From positions 32,294 to 96,293 of the forward strand of contig FOEK01000013.1 of the NCBI GenBank assembly GCA_900110635.1: a stretch of 64,000 nucleotides of DNA, read 5' to 3'. The number at the start of each line of letters is the position of its first letter. Positions within the stretch are counted from its first letter, which is position 1. The translations under genes were made by a program, and so were the position numbers. This document shows positions 1 to 9,396 of this stretch, piece after piece. Origin of the DNA: Lachnospiraceae bacterium NE2001. GTDB taxonomy: Bacteria > Bacillota > Clostridia > Lachnospirales > Lachnospiraceae. Below the pieces are notes generated by a model. That model was not told the origin of the DNA. It did not search any database and saw only the letters and a list, made by a program, of their open reading frames with translations.

Positions 1-537
1 AGGTGTCACGTATATAATACATTTTCAGGACTGTCTGAAAGGATTACCATCATACTTCGTGAAAATGTCATAAAGCATGAGCGTGCAATGAGGGATTCCT
101 TTATTGCACTGAAGGATATGGTGGAGGACACACTGAACTTCAGTCAGGGCGATGATGAAAGCTATAAGAACATCGTGTCGAACCTGTCACACTTCGGAAT
201 AAAGAATGCTTACGTTTATATCTATGAGAAGCCGATCATCCACAAAGATAAGGAGCCATTCAAGGCCCCTGACACACTGCTTCTCAAGGTTGCAATGACG
301 GAGGGAGAGATTCAGGTTCTTCCTCCAGAGGAACAGCCGATCAACCTGATGGATATTTATAATAATCAATTTATTACGGACTCCAAATACAATATGGTTC
401 TGATGCCGCTTTATTTCCGCGAGACACTCTACGGAAGCGTGCTGTACGACCTGACGGATATTACTTACGAAAACGGTGAGTTCCTGGCCAACCAATATGC
501 TACCGCAGCCCGCGTCATCGATATCCTGAACCACTAA
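1..537 (+). CDS. C-terminal part of a GAF-like sensory/regulatory protein (5' truncated)
   Basis: The reading frame is open from the first base of the window, so the protein begins outside it; the ATG at 88 is internal. The visible 178 residues have a helical linker followed by an alpha/beta domain resembling a GAF-like fold (a central stretch with MVLMPLYFRETLYGSVLYDL). In Lachnospiraceae a similar segment follows LacI-type sugar-binding domains and often leads into GGDEF. Here the protein stops right after the domain with no GGDEF. The family is inferred; the ligand is unknown. It converges on the transglutaminase gene. Confidence 0.55.
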   Translation, partial: RCHVYNTFSGLSERITIILRENVIKHERAMRDSFIALKDMVEDTLNFSQGDDESYKNIVSNLSHFGIKNAYVYIYEKPIIHKDKEPFKAPDTLLLKVAMTEGEIQVLPPEEQPINLMDIYNNQFITDSKYNMVLMPLYFRETLYGSVLYDLTDITYENGEFLANQYATAARVIDILNH

Positions 538-540
538 GGT

Positions 541-665
541 TTCACGGGGACGAAAGACAGGGGACGACAAAGACAGGGGACGGTTCTCTGTCTTTGTCGT
601 CCCCTGTTTTTGTCCGTCCCCCTGTCTTTGTCGTCCCCTGTCTTTGTCCGTCCCCCTGTCTTTGT
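541..665. repeat. Multi-copy GGGGACGG palindromic intergenic repeat, likely bidirectional terminator
   Basis: About 120 bases between two convergent stop codons hold alternating copies of GACAGGGGACGG and its complement CCGTCCCCTGTC, separated by tttgt spacers. The units can fold on each other in many ways. It is the largest of about ten copies of this family in the window, all lying at or just after stop codons. Confidence 0.8.
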
Positions 666-2930
666 TTACCGGCGAAAACGGACGCGGTAGTATTTGTCGA
701 AGAGTTCACGAAGGTTTGCACGTTCTTCGTCGTTATCCACGTACTCCAGGTAGTCGTAGATTGACGAGCTGTTTTTGTGAAGTCTTTTTATTATCTCCCG
801 GGCGCTTTCTCTTCTTTCCTGGCGAGCAGCTGACTGACCCTTTTCCAGTTCTATGCTTGATTGACCATTTTTCAACTCTATGACAGTTCGACTTTTTTTC
901 TTTTTTTGTTTATCCTGGGACTCCAGCTTCTTCTCGATTCCCGCACAGGCCTTCTTTACCATTTCACCTAACTTTCTTTCAGGTGGAAGGAAATGCAGCC
1001 ATATAAGCCTGCCAAGGAATACGACAAGGAATAGAGCTGCAACTGCACCAACGATCATTACGACGTAGATAAGCACCTGCTTTACTATCTCTGCATTTTC
1101 TTCTGAGGATACAACTGGGTCAGCAGCGGATTCATCTGGCTGAACAGTTGCCTGGGCACCCTCCTCCATCACTTCATCTATTGTTTCATCCTGATAGTAT
1201 TCGCCCCAGTCTGTTCTGTCGCTTTCATCGGTTTCCTTCACCACAAGTCCCCAGGACAGGTCCTCAGCGGATTCCATGGTGGCTGTTGGTTCAAATGTCA
1301 TCCAGCCCATTCCCTCGATATAGGCTTCAACCCACGCGTGGGCATCTCCGCTCTTTACAAAGGTGTCTGTTCCATTATACAGATATCCGCTTACATATCT
1401 GGACGGAACCCCAGCTTCTCTAAGAAGCAGCACCATAGCTGATGCAAAATGTACACAATAACCGCTCTTTGTATCGAACAGGAAGCTGGCCACATAGTTA
1501 TCGGTTCCACGAAGATCAACGCTTGTATCGTACTTATAGTTTCTAAGATAGCTCTCAATAACCTTTGCTTTGGTATAGTCATCTTCACAACTATATGTTA
1601 ATTCATTTGACAGCTTCTTTATCTCATCAGTAGACATGGAAGTATCCAGATAAAGACTCAGCTCCTCCTTATACTCATCTGAACCAAGACGTTTTACTGC
1701 CTCATCATATTTCTCCTGTGACATAAAGCGGGAGATATTGATCTTAAATGTATCGAAGGTATATTCCTTTACCTCAGTGTAGCTATGAGTCGGCTGAGAG
1801 GAGGCTCCCTCCAGAGCCCTCTGGAAGTAAGGGCTTGAATAATCGATAAGCATATATTGCAGCTTATAATCGAAGCCCTTTCCAGCTTTCTTTTTCAGGC
1901 CATTCTCCACTGAATTATCGATATTAAGAAGGTTCGATGGGCGTATGATATCTTCTGTTCTAAGATACTCATAAACCACCTCAGCACTCTCTATACGTGC
2001 AAAGCACCTAGCCTCTTTATTAGAGATATCCGCATCCATCAGAGCATTCATATAAAGGATGAACCAATCATTATAATCAGGAGAGATACTATTCTTTCCC
2101 GTCAGCCCCTCAGCAGTTATAGTGCTGTAATCAGAGCCCTTCAGATATGTTGTCCTGTTAGTCCCACCACTCTTCAGGAAGGTCAGTTCCTCACGGGAGC
2201 CCTTCTTTAGCGAACCATTCAGTGTACCAACACCTGAGTAACCACTGTAGGAACCGCCAAAATCAACTATTCCACTTACGCGGTAACCGATCTCATTTCC
2301 TATATCATCAACAACGGACATGGCTTTGTAATACACATCCTTCACAACAGTCCACTGAATCGGCTCTTCTCTGATAGGGAGAAGCACCACCAGGATCAGC
2401 GCCAGGGTAACGGCAAATCTGTAATCTATATCCTTCCGGATAAGGTATGATATGCAGTAAAATGTTCCAACCACGAGACAAACAATGGCATAGCGGTTGT
2501 CGATACTGTTTACTGCACAGGCTATTACATTTGCCACCACAAAGACTGCAAATAGAACATACGCCGTCTTCTTCCACTTTGAAAGTGCCAGGAACAGAAT
2601 AAAGAAAACCACTGCCAGAGCCAGCAGGATATTTACGGTTATTACTGTATCCCTGGATATCAGAATTAACACCAGGGACATAAGGATAAGCCCTGGAATA
2701 ACAAGGGACCGCTTCTTCAAAAACTCAAATATCATAATGACGCCCACGAAGAAAAAGACATAGCAGCCATAGAAAAGCGGTTCCAGTCTGTAAAAGAAAG
2801 GAACAGCCGCCAGGTCGAAGAAAGCGATCAATGCGACGATCAGGATCTCAGGCAGCTTCATTACGTAGCTCTCGAATATCCCAGCCTGCACCGAGGTATT
2901 ATTCAGTTTTTTACTACTGGTTATCGTCAT
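666..2930 (-). CDS. TgpA-like membrane transglutaminase-domain protein
   Basis: A 754-residue protein with five or six N-terminal membrane helices (residues 25-190), a large outside region, a transglutaminase-like core, another membrane helix near 618-645 and a charged cytoplasmic tail of the DUF4129 kind. The core shows the catalytic Cys492 (in SGYCVHFAS), His531 (GDAHAWVEA) and an acidic third residue Glu547 (FEPT), where many relatives have Asp. It is the last gene of a MoxR-DUF58-transglutaminase operon; its start overlaps the end of the DUF58 gene by 17 bases. Such operons are widespread; the substrate is unknown. Confidence 0.87.
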   Translation of the reverse strand: MTITSSKKLNNTSVQAGIFESYVMKLPEILIVALIAFFDLAAVPFFYRLEPLFYGCYVFFFVGVIMIFEFLKKRSLVIPGLILMSLVLILISRDTVITVNILLALAVVFFILFLALSKWKKTAYVLFAVFVVANVIACAVNSIDNRYAIVCLVVGTFYCISYLIRKDIDYRFAVTLALILVVLLPIREEPIQWTVVKDVYYKAMSVVDDIGNEIGYRVSGIVDFGGSYSGYSGVGTLNGSLKKGSREELTFLKSGGTNRTTYLKGSDYSTITAEGLTGKNSISPDYNDWFILYMNALMDADISNKEARCFARIESAEVVYEYLRTEDIIRPSNLLNIDNSVENGLKKKAGKGFDYKLQYMLIDYSSPYFQRALEGASSQPTHSYTEVKEYTFDTFKINISRFMSQEKYDEAVKRLGSDEYKEELSLYLDTSMSTDEIKKLSNELTYSCEDDYTKAKVIESYLRNYKYDTSVDLRGTDNYVASFLFDTKSGYCVHFASAMVLLLREAGVPSRYVSGYLYNGTDTFVKSGDAHAWVEAYIEGMGWMTFEPTATMESAEDLSWGLVVKETDESDRTDWGEYYQDETIDEVMEEGAQATVQPDESAADPVVSSEENAEIVKQVLIYVVMIVGAVAALFLVVFLGRLIWLHFLPPERKLGEMVKKACAGIEKKLESQDKQKKKKSRTVIELKNGQSSIELEKGQSAARQERRESAREIIKRLHKNSSSIYDYLEYVDNDEERANLRELFDKYYRVRFRR

Positions 2931-3975
2931 AATCCTTTTCCCTAAATACTATAACATTTCCAGTCATTCCCTTAACCTCAGCCAGCATTTCATCCTCGTG
3001 TCCAACACCAGACTTGCTGCCCACCTTTGTCAATAGCTCAGTATAGAACTCATGAAAGGTTTCAGGACTGTCAATGACGTAGGACTTAACGCCTACATAA
3101 TAGTAAAATATCATAAGCGGCTTCCGCTTCATTCCAAAGAACTCTGCTATAGAAACCAGATACTCCAGGTATTTATCTCTAAGCCTGATGCTCTCCAGAG
3201 AGCCATCCATCATCTCAGTGATAAGCACCATGCTGATCATCTCAGATTCCTGATTTTCAGGAAGTCTGGTATAGAGATGGTTAGTTTTAGCAAAAAGCTT
3301 CCAGTGAACACGGTTCAGGCTGTCGCCCTCCATATACTTTCTAACTTCATTGCCAAGATGATTTTCAGGGCTTGTGAGGCTGAAGAGATTACCATTCTTC
3401 TCGTCAGTCAGCAGGCGCTCGATAACATTTTCAGCTACATCTGTAATAACTGGAAGCACGTGAACTCTTATAGGAATCTTGACCTTCTTCCTGAAACGAA
3501 GTATGCCGAAGATGTCCTGCACCGTATAGCCCTCGACGCCTGCATCATAGCTTCCGGCGTAGCGAAGGATGATTTTCGCATCCACAGTTATCTTCTCCTT
3601 AGGAAGGAGCCTGAAGGACTTTACTGTGAAATCCTCTGGGAAATGTGTTATCTCCTTCTCGTAATAGAAGGTTATATCTGATATTGGAATGGGCCCTGCG
3701 TTCTCGATCACCAGCTGATAATCCTCAGCTGTACCCTTCTGTATCAGCTTGCCTGTGGTTTCCTGATATATCTGCAGGGCGATAAAGATATAGATGATAT
3801 AGATAAATGACAGCGGCAGATACAGAAGCACTGAATAAAAGAAAACATAGGAAAAAGTTCCTCCGTGATAACTTACATTTATGGTGGCCGCTATTAGCAG
3901 CGCTATGTAAATTACCACAGGAACAAATCTCCTATGTAATAAGTCTTTTATTTTGTTAAATATCTTTGATTTCAT
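2914..3975 (-). CDS. DUF58 domain membrane protein
   Basis: 353 residues with two N-terminal membrane helices (about 17-70), a beta-rich middle and the DUF58 signature near residues 208-240: GNEVRKYMEGDSLNRVHWK followed by TRLPE. DUF58 proteins have a VWA-like fold and almost always accompany a MoxR ATPase, which is 43 bases upstream here. The membrane anchoring and the transglutaminase gene downstream suggest a cell-envelope assembly or maturation role, which is inference. The ribosome-binding site is weak, which suggests coupling to the MoxR gene. Confidence 0.88.
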   Translation of the reverse strand: MKSKIFNKIKDLLHRRFVPVVIYIALLIAATINVSYHGGTFSYVFFYSVLLYLPLSFIYIIYIFIALQIYQETTGKLIQKGTAEDYQLVIENAGPIPISDITFYYEKEITHFPEDFTVKSFRLLPKEKITVDAKIILRYAGSYDAGVEGYTVQDIFGILRFRKKVKIPIRVHVLPVITDVAENVIERLLTDEKNGNLFSLTSPENHLGNEVRKYMEGDSLNRVHWKLFAKTNHLYTRLPENQESEMISMVLITEMMDGSLESIRLRDKYLEYLVSIAEFFGMKRKPLMIFYYYVGVKSYVIDSPETFHEFYTELLTKVGSKSGVGHEDEMLAEVKGMTGNVIVFREKDYDDNQ

Positions 3976-4017
3976 CTGTGTGGGGATTCTTTGGTATTAC
4001 GAAAATTATCTCAAGTA

Positions 4018-4944
4018 TTATGATGGTCTCTTTATCTTCTCTATAATATCGACTATTATCTGGAAGCCCGTGTACTTATTCATTCGGGACTGTGTCGTAA
4101 GCACCATTCTGTGAGGAAGAGTGATCCTCGACATAGCTATAATATCCTCAGGGATAACAAAGTCACGGCCTGCCACGTATGCTGCAGCCTTGGATGCTGA
4201 CAGAAGATCCAGGGATGCTCTTGGGCTGAGACCATACTCCAGGTTGTCGTTCTTACGTGAACTCTCTATGATGCTAAGAGCGTACTCGATAAGCTCATCG
4301 CTGATAATAACCTGACTTACCTCTTTTTTCATTTCAATAATATCTTCAGATTTAACCACAGGCTCCAGCACCAGCTCCAGTTCACCAGCAAGATGTCTCT
4401 TTGCCATATCCCGCTCCATATCCCGCTCAGGATATCCAATGGACAGCTTCATCAGGAATCGATCCAGCTCAGCCTCTGGAAGCATATAGGTTCCAATCTG
4501 CTCAACCGGATTTTCTGTGGCTATGACCATAAAGAGTTCAGGCAGCTGGAATGTCTCTCCATCTATAGTCACCTGATGCTCCTCCATAGCCTCAAGCAGC
4601 GCAGCCTGTGACTTTGGCGATGCACGGTTTATCTCATCAGCCAGAACTATCTCCTTATGGATAGGTCCCTTAACTATCTTAAAGCTGGACTCCTTTGCAT
4701 CAAATATGCTGGTTCCAGTAATATCCGTTGGAAGTGTATCCGGCGTAAACTGTATTCGCGAGAAGCTGGCATCCACCGACTCAGCCAGAGCCTTTGCAAA
4801 TGTGGTCTTACCAACTCCGGGAACATCCTCTATCAGAACGTGTCCTCCGGCAAGAAGAGCTATTATAACATTTTCAATAACCGCTTTCTTTCCTACAAAT
4901 CTTTTCTCTATATTTTCTCTAATTCTGGCAACATTATCCTGCAT
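4018..4944 (-). CDS. MoxR-family AAA+ ATPase
   Basis: 308 residues, the normal MoxR length. Walker A is GVGKTT (residues 43-48), Walker B LADEINRA (101-108), followed by the family motif SQAALLEAMEE and the sensor segment ATENPVEQIGTYMLPEAELDRF. The C-terminal lid contains GLSPRASLDLL. MoxR proteins act as chaperone-like ATPases for partner complexes; the partners here are presumably the DUF58 and transglutaminase proteins in the same operon. AGGAG lies 8 bases before the ATG. It is the first gene of the operon. Confidence 0.92.
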   Translation of the reverse strand: MQDNVARIRENIEKRFVGKKAVIENVIIALLAGGHVLIEDVPGVGKTTFAKALAESVDASFSRIQFTPDTLPTDITGTSIFDAKESSFKIVKGPIHKEIVLADEINRASPKSQAALLEAMEEHQVTIDGETFQLPELFMVIATENPVEQIGTYMLPEAELDRFLMKLSIGYPERDMERDMAKRHLAGELELVLEPVVKSEDIIEMKKEVSQVIISDELIEYALSIIESSRKNDNLEYGLSPRASLDLLSASKAAAYVAGRDFVIPEDIIAMSRITLPHRMVLTTQSRMNKYTGFQIIVDIIEKIKRPS

Positions 4945-5055
4945 GACAAAACTCCTATATACAACTTAAAACCTGTGAATTACAGACTTGTAAATAGTAC
5001 CACATTATCGTGCATTTTTCTATACCGTTCCAGTTTTTTCCGTACTTTGTATGGG

Positions 5056-6024
5056 TTAATTCTGGATTTTTGTAGGAGCCTTTTTCTTTATCTTATTAAA
5101 TGCTATCGGATAAACTCCAAGTAATATGAAGCTGGCTATGGTATATCTGATAAATCTGAACAGGAACGCCCCCAGAGTGGCAGAGCTTCTGAACTCCTCG
5201 GAAAATGGGAGCTTGATAATAGCATTTAACCCAAAATATATGGCTCCGCCTACCAGAAGCCTAAGGACTGACTCCAGTATGCTGCCGCTTTTCTCAAAGT
5301 TAATATACTTCTCCTCCACATATTCAGCCATATAGAGACCTGCCATAACACCAAGTCCTGTGAAATAATCATTGCTGCGGCAGTAAATTATGCCAAGGGC
5401 CGCGATAAGAAATATGACCAGATGCATCCGATGCTTCTTTGTGCTGTCCCCACCAAACTTACTTTGGAGAAATGTCATAAACACAAGGCATATACCTCCC
5501 AGCAGCCAGCCCATCATAACATCTGTAGGATAGTGAACCCCCAGAGAGAAACGGGAAATTCCCACAAGGATAGGCAGAACTATAGCTATAATCAGAAACA
5601 TCCTGAAGCCCTTTCTTTTGTTCTTAGCTATGTATATTGGAAATGAACCATATACAACAATGGAATCTGTGGAATGAGCGCTGGGAAATGAGAACCCCTG
5701 GGCCGCTATATCGAACTGATCCGCGGAAGAGTTCACTCGTTTTAAGCATTTCACTCCTGGATTATCAAAATAAGGTCTTCTTCTGACAAAGATATTCTTG
5801 ATCATGGGGTTCAGCACCATGGCAAGGGTTATGTTCTCACCGATGAACTTCCCAAACTCCTTGTCGTAGCAAAAATATAAAAAGGCAAGGACCAAAACCA
5901 TAACGGTTTCCTCGCCAAAAAGTGTTATAAAGCTGGCAAGAGTGACTGCCACAGAACCCATCATACTCTGCAGCCACTCCATCAGCCTTACTTCCCATTC
6001 AAAATAAAATGTCAACCCAGTCAA
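5056..6024 (-). CDS. PAP2-family membrane phosphatase
   Basis: 322 residues with several membrane helices and the three phosphatidic-acid-phosphatase motifs: K76-x6-R83P84 (KNIFVRRRP), PSAH at 114-117, and S157R158-x5-H164-x3-D168 (SRFSLGVHYPTD). These form the vanadium-haloperoxidase-type phosphatase site. Probable substrates are lipid phosphates such as undecaprenyl or phosphatidyl-glycerol phosphates. The start is taken as TTG at 6024 because GGAGG lies 6 bases upstream; the internal ATG at 5982 is less well supported. It follows dtd across a short repeat. Confidence 0.88.
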   Translation of the reverse strand: MTGLTFYFEWEVRLMEWLQSMMGSVAVTLASFITLFGEETVMVLVLAFLYFCYDKEFGKFIGENITLAMVLNPMIKNIFVRRRPYFDNPGVKCLKRVNSSADQFDIAAQGFSFPSAHSTDSIVVYGSFPIYIAKNKRKGFRMFLIIAIVLPILVGISRFSLGVHYPTDVMMGWLLGGICLVFMTFLQSKFGGDSTKKHRMHLVIFLIAALGIIYCRSNDYFTGLGVMAGLYMAEYVEEKYINFEKSGSILESVLRLLVGGAIYFGLNAIIKLPFSEEFRSSATLGAFLFRFIRYTIASFILLGVYPIAFNKIKKKAPTKIQN

Positions 6025-6044
6025 TTGTTTCCTCCAAAATCACC

Positions 6045-6066
6045 AATCAGGGACGGTTCTCGATTG
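6045..6066. repeat. GGGGACGG-family repeat copy between dtd and PAP2 gene
   Basis: A single short unit, AATC-AGGGACGGTTCTC-GATT, with a small flanking dyad. It sits directly after the dtd stop codon. Confidence 0.6.
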
Positions 6067-6072
6067 TTGGTT

Positions 6073-6537
6073 TTATAGCTCGTCGCTGTCAAGGTCGATG
6101 GTGAAGGGGCCATCATTTACCAGCTTACAGCTCATATCGGCACCAAAGCTTCCCGTCTCAACCTTTATCTTCTTTCCGTCTTCACTGCCAAGGACACGGC
6201 ACTGCTCCACTATATAATCATAGAGCTCCTCTGCGTGTTCGGGAGATCCTGACCTAATGAAAGATGGACGGTTACCCTTCTTGCAACTCGCGTATAGGGT
6301 AAACTGCGAAACGAGTAGCAGGTCTCCGCCAACTGACGCTATATCCAGATTGGTCTTCCCTTCAGAATCCGCGAAGATTCTGAGCCCCAGCAGTTTCTTT
6401 ATCATCTTGTCAGCGATCTCCTTTGTGTCGGTATCACAAACACCGATCAGCACAAAGAAGCCCCTGCCTATCTCGCCTATTATCTCTCCATCTACTGTGA
6501 CTGACGCCTCAGTCACCCTCTGAATCACAAACTTCAT
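6073..6537 (-). CDS. dtd: D-aminoacyl-tRNA deacylase
   Basis: 154 residues, near the usual Dtd length. It starts [17 protein letters not shown] and contains the conserved [15 protein letters not shown] and a C-terminal NDGPFTID segment; the SQT-like and GP motifs form the chiral proofreading pocket. Dtd frees tRNAs mischarged with D-amino acids (and glycine on tRNA-Ala) in the cytoplasm. It starts 3 bases after the HD-GYP stop codon, so the two are probably translationally coupled. Confidence 0.95.
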   Translation of the reverse strand: MKFVIQRVTEASVTVDGEIIGEIGRGFFVLIGVCDTDTKEIADKMIKKLLGLRIFADSEGKTNLDIASVGGDLLLVSQFTLYASCKKGNRPSFIRSGSPEHAEELYDYIVEQCRVLGSEDGKKIKVETGSFGADMSCKLVNDGPFTIDLDSDEL

Positions 6538-6540
6538 ATC

Positions 6541-8247
6541 TTACTCACTATATTTTTCAACTACGAGACATATCTTGGTCTTTACGCGGAGCATCGCCTC
6601 CACAACTTCGGGATCAAAATGTGTCCCAGCCTCTTTAACTATTATATCCAGTGCTTTTTCTATAGAAAAGGGTTCTTTATATGGTCGGCGTGATACCAAA
6701 GCATCAAATACATCTGCAACCGCCATGATACGTGCTGACAACGGAATGTTGGTGCCAGAAATCCCCTGAGGATAGCCCGCTCTGCTGCCATCCCACCATT
6801 CGTGATGACAATATGCTATATCCTCTGCCATTTCCAGGTAAGCTGTCTCACCCATGGTTGCCTTCGTGCTCTCCAGCATGGACTTACCCATGGTGGTATG
6901 AGTCCTTATTATATCAAACTCTTCATCAGTAAGCTTTCCTGGTTTATTTAGGATTGCATCTGGAATCCTGATCTTGCCAATATCGTGAAGCGGTGCTGCT
7001 ATCCTGAGGGTTTCAATATATTCCTCAGTCAGCTCATCGGTATATTTGCCACTTCTTAGCAGCTCCTTTGCGATAATCTCACAATACTTTGCTGTTCTCT
7101 TTACGTGGAAGCCAGTAGTCGAATCACGACTCTCAACAATATCAGCCAGTGTAGTGATGATATTGATATGCAGGTTGTTTATAGTTGATGCCTGCTGATT
7201 GGTCATATCGATATAGTCATCAATATCCACAACAGTCTTTGACATAGCCTCATAAAGGTCCTGAATCTCATTTCCAGTTTTTATATCAAGAGACTGAATC
7301 TTTGCAACTGATTTATCTCTTCCTGTTTCACTATCGTAGGCAAATCGGTTCAGCTCCCTGGCCATCTTGTGAAGCGGTGTAACAACCACGTGATCAGCAA
7401 GAACCATAGCAAATGAAACAACGCAGAGAAGGAGTCCCAGAACAGCAGACAGCATCTTGCCACAGTAAAGCAGAGTCTCTGTTCGAAGCACTGCAGGGTC
7501 ATAGGTGCCATTTGGATAACCAGCCACCTTAGCCTCCATATAGGTCTTATAGGAAATAAAGAAGGCTACCATAACGATGAGCATACCAGCTATCATCAGC
7601 CAGATACCAAGCTGGATCCTGAGGGAGCTTCTCTTGTCCTTGTCCTCGTCGGACAGCATCCTCTTTATCTCCTTGCCGGAGAGCTTCCCCAGCTTGTTCC
7701 GTACATCAAGCGGTATCAATCTATATAGAAAATATGAAGCAATAAGAGATATCAGCTTGTCAGGTATCTCCACTGCAAAGTCGCCCAGAATCTGGGATGC
7801 GAGAATTGGAAGTCCCTTATCATGGAGAAATGATACAGCTGGCGCCGATACGTTGTCTCCTATCTGGAACTTAAACAGTATGTACGTAAGCAGCGAACAA
7901 GGAATACTAAGCAGAATATAGCAAGGAAGCAGTGATACAATCTTTGGCAGTCTCTCAAAGTACCCTCTCTCAGACGCCATACCAGCAATGAGCGCTATAA
8001 GAACATTTATGGTTCCATAATAAAAGGTGGAGGTATCACTAAGACCACCTATCATATTGGTAATAAAGCCCACCATCATACCTGGAAATGTTCCACCCAG
8101 GGCAGCGATAAACATGGTGCCGATACTATCCAAATAAAGCGGCCATCCGAAATAACCGCTAATACCATTTATCACTCGATTGATAACAACGCCAAGTGCT
8201 ATCATGGATAATACATATATTATATTTTTTTTGGTAATTACTTTCAT
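6541..8247 (-). CDS. Membrane HD-GYP c-di-GMP phosphodiesterase with ECF-S-like N-terminus
   Basis: 568 residues. Residues 5-185 form a multi-helix membrane domain resembling ECF-transporter substrate-binding (S) components (GWPLYLDSIGTMFIAALGG). Two further helices near 212-285 frame a short outside loop, then a HAMP-like linker (285-345) and an HD-GYP domain: H421-D422 in LHDIGKIRIPD, HHEWWDGSRAGYP at 481-493 and the DVFDAL segment. HD-GYP domains hydrolyse c-di-GMP. The GYP loop has a two-residue insertion (GSRAGYP), so activity is likely but not certain. A vitamin-like ligand is speculation. Confidence 0.85.
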   Translation of the reverse strand: MKVITKKNIIYVLSMIALGVVINRVINGISGYFGWPLYLDSIGTMFIAALGGTFPGMMVGFITNMIGGLSDTSTFYYGTINVLIALIAGMASERGYFERLPKIVSLLPCYILLSIPCSLLTYILFKFQIGDNVSAPAVSFLHDKGLPILASQILGDFAVEIPDKLISLIASYFLYRLIPLDVRNKLGKLSGKEIKRMLSDEDKDKRSSLRIQLGIWLMIAGMLIVMVAFFISYKTYMEAKVAGYPNGTYDPAVLRTETLLYCGKMLSAVLGLLLCVVSFAMVLADHVVVTPLHKMARELNRFAYDSETGRDKSVAKIQSLDIKTGNEIQDLYEAMSKTVVDIDDYIDMTNQQASTINNLHINIITTLADIVESRDSTTGFHVKRTAKYCEIIAKELLRSGKYTDELTEEYIETLRIAAPLHDIGKIRIPDAILNKPGKLTDEEFDIIRTHTTMGKSMLESTKATMGETAYLEMAEDIAYCHHEWWDGSRAGYPQGISGTNIPLSARIMAVADVFDALVSRRPYKEPFSIEKALDIIVKEAGTHFDPEVVEAMLRVKTKICLVVEKYSE

Positions 8248-8312
8248 AGGCCAGAATTACCTTCTCAATATAATTCAAAAGGGATCAAAAAACTTTTTCA
8301 GACTATATGACT

Positions 8313-8341
8313 AAGGTGTCAAAAGAACCTTTTGACACCTT
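8313..8341. terminator. 13-bp perfect stem-loop after the DHH gene
   Basis: AAGGTGTCAAAAG pairs perfectly with CTTTTGACACCTT around an AAC loop, just downstream of the DHH stop codon on the minus strand. There is no clean T-run, so it may be a weak terminator or an RNA 3'-end stabiliser. Confidence 0.55.
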
Positions 8342-8352
8342 AAATAAATCAC

Positions 8353-9279
8353 TTAATTACCATTTAATTTCTCTATGATGTTAGGAAGCTCTGCATCCAC
8401 CTTATCGTTATCCAGCTGACAGGTTCCTGCATTTGCGTGACCACCGCCACCGTAGGTGAGACAAAGCTCACCAATATTGAAGTTTGAGTTCTTGTTGATG
8501 ATAGACTTACCGATCATAACAGCAGTATTCTGCTTCTTGAACCCCCAGGCAACGTGCACAGATATCTCAACCTCTGGCCACATAGCATAAACCATAAAAC
8601 GGTTTCCTGTATAAATGGTCTCTTCATTTCTCAGGTCGATCACAGCTACCTTGTTATGGATCCTGGTGATACGTCTAAGCTGAGCCTTAAAGAGCTCCTG
8701 CTGTTCAAAATACATTTCAACACGCTCTTTAACATCTGGAAGCTCCAGAACCTGCTTGATATCGTGATCAACACAGTAATCGATCAGCTCCATCATCAGA
8801 TCATAGTTAGAGATACGGAAATCGTGGAAACGTCCCAGTCCTGTACGAGCGTCCATCAGGAAGTTCATAAGAACCCAGTCTGTTGGATTCAGGATTTCTT
8901 CCTCAGTGAAGTCAGCGCTGTCGCCCTTATCAACTGCAAGCATTATCTCCTCAGATACTCTGGAAAATGTCTCCTTACCGCCATAGTAATCATAGACAAC
9001 TCTTGCTGCAGACTTTGCATCACCGTCGATGATGTACTTGCCCTCGTACTCCTCTTTCTTATTTCTGATAAGCTCACTTTCGTGGTGGTCAAATGCAAGT
9101 CCAACCCTCTTATCAAAAGGAAGATTCGTAGTGATATCATTTTCAGTAATGTCTATCTTTCCATCCTGCACATCCTTCGGATGCACAAACTTAATATCGT
9201 CAATCAGGTCAAGCTCCTTAAGAAGCATAGCACATACAAGTCCGTCAAAATCACTTCTCGTAACAAGTCTCTTCTTCAT
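8353..9279 (-). CDS. DHH-family phosphoesterase
   Basis: 308 residues. The N-terminus has TRSDFDGLVCAMLL (in place of the usual SHxDxDG) and AFDHHESE, the DHH metal-binding motif. The C-terminus carries the glycine-rich DHHA1 motif GGGGHANAG. Family members are manganese-dependent phosphoesterases (nanoRNase, c-di-AMP or short oligonucleotide hydrolases, or pyrophosphatases); the exact substrate cannot be chosen from sequence. It has its own strong ribosome-binding site GGGAGG 9 bases before ATG and is probably a single-gene unit ended by the stem-loop at 8313-8341. Confidence 0.85.
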   Translation of the reverse strand: MKKRLVTRSDFDGLVCAMLLKELDLIDDIKFVHPKDVQDGKIDITENDITTNLPFDKRVGLAFDHHESELIRNKKEEYEGKYIIDGDAKSAARVVYDYYGGKETFSRVSEEIMLAVDKGDSADFTEEEILNPTDWVLMNFLMDARTGLGRFHDFRISNYDLMMELIDYCVDHDIKQVLELPDVKERVEMYFEQQELFKAQLRRITRIHNKVAVIDLRNEETIYTGNRFMVYAMWPEVEISVHVAWGFKKQNTAVMIGKSIINKNSNFNIGELCLTYGGGGHANAGTCQLDNDKVDAELPNIIEKLNGN

Positions 9280-9396
9280 ATATTGTAACCTCCCATAAGT
9301 TGTAGATGCCCTTCTCGCATCATAAAAACCAATCGATAATATTTTAACATATTATGAGTAGATTTTGTATATAAGATTTTAGGTAAAATGTATAAA

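Noticed and set aside
541..665. Possible CRISPR array (short repeated units)
   Set aside because: Units are palindromic, about 20-25 bases and lack unique spacers; same units occur singly elsewhere; no cas genes.
3052..3681. 209-codon plus-strand frame opposite the DUF58 gene
   Set aside because: Shadow of a recognised gene with no ribosome site or domain.
8554..9288. Long plus-strand open frame (244 codons) opposite the DHH gene
   Set aside because: Fully antisense to a clear DHH phosphoesterase; composition is Ile/His/Ser-rich and shows no motif.
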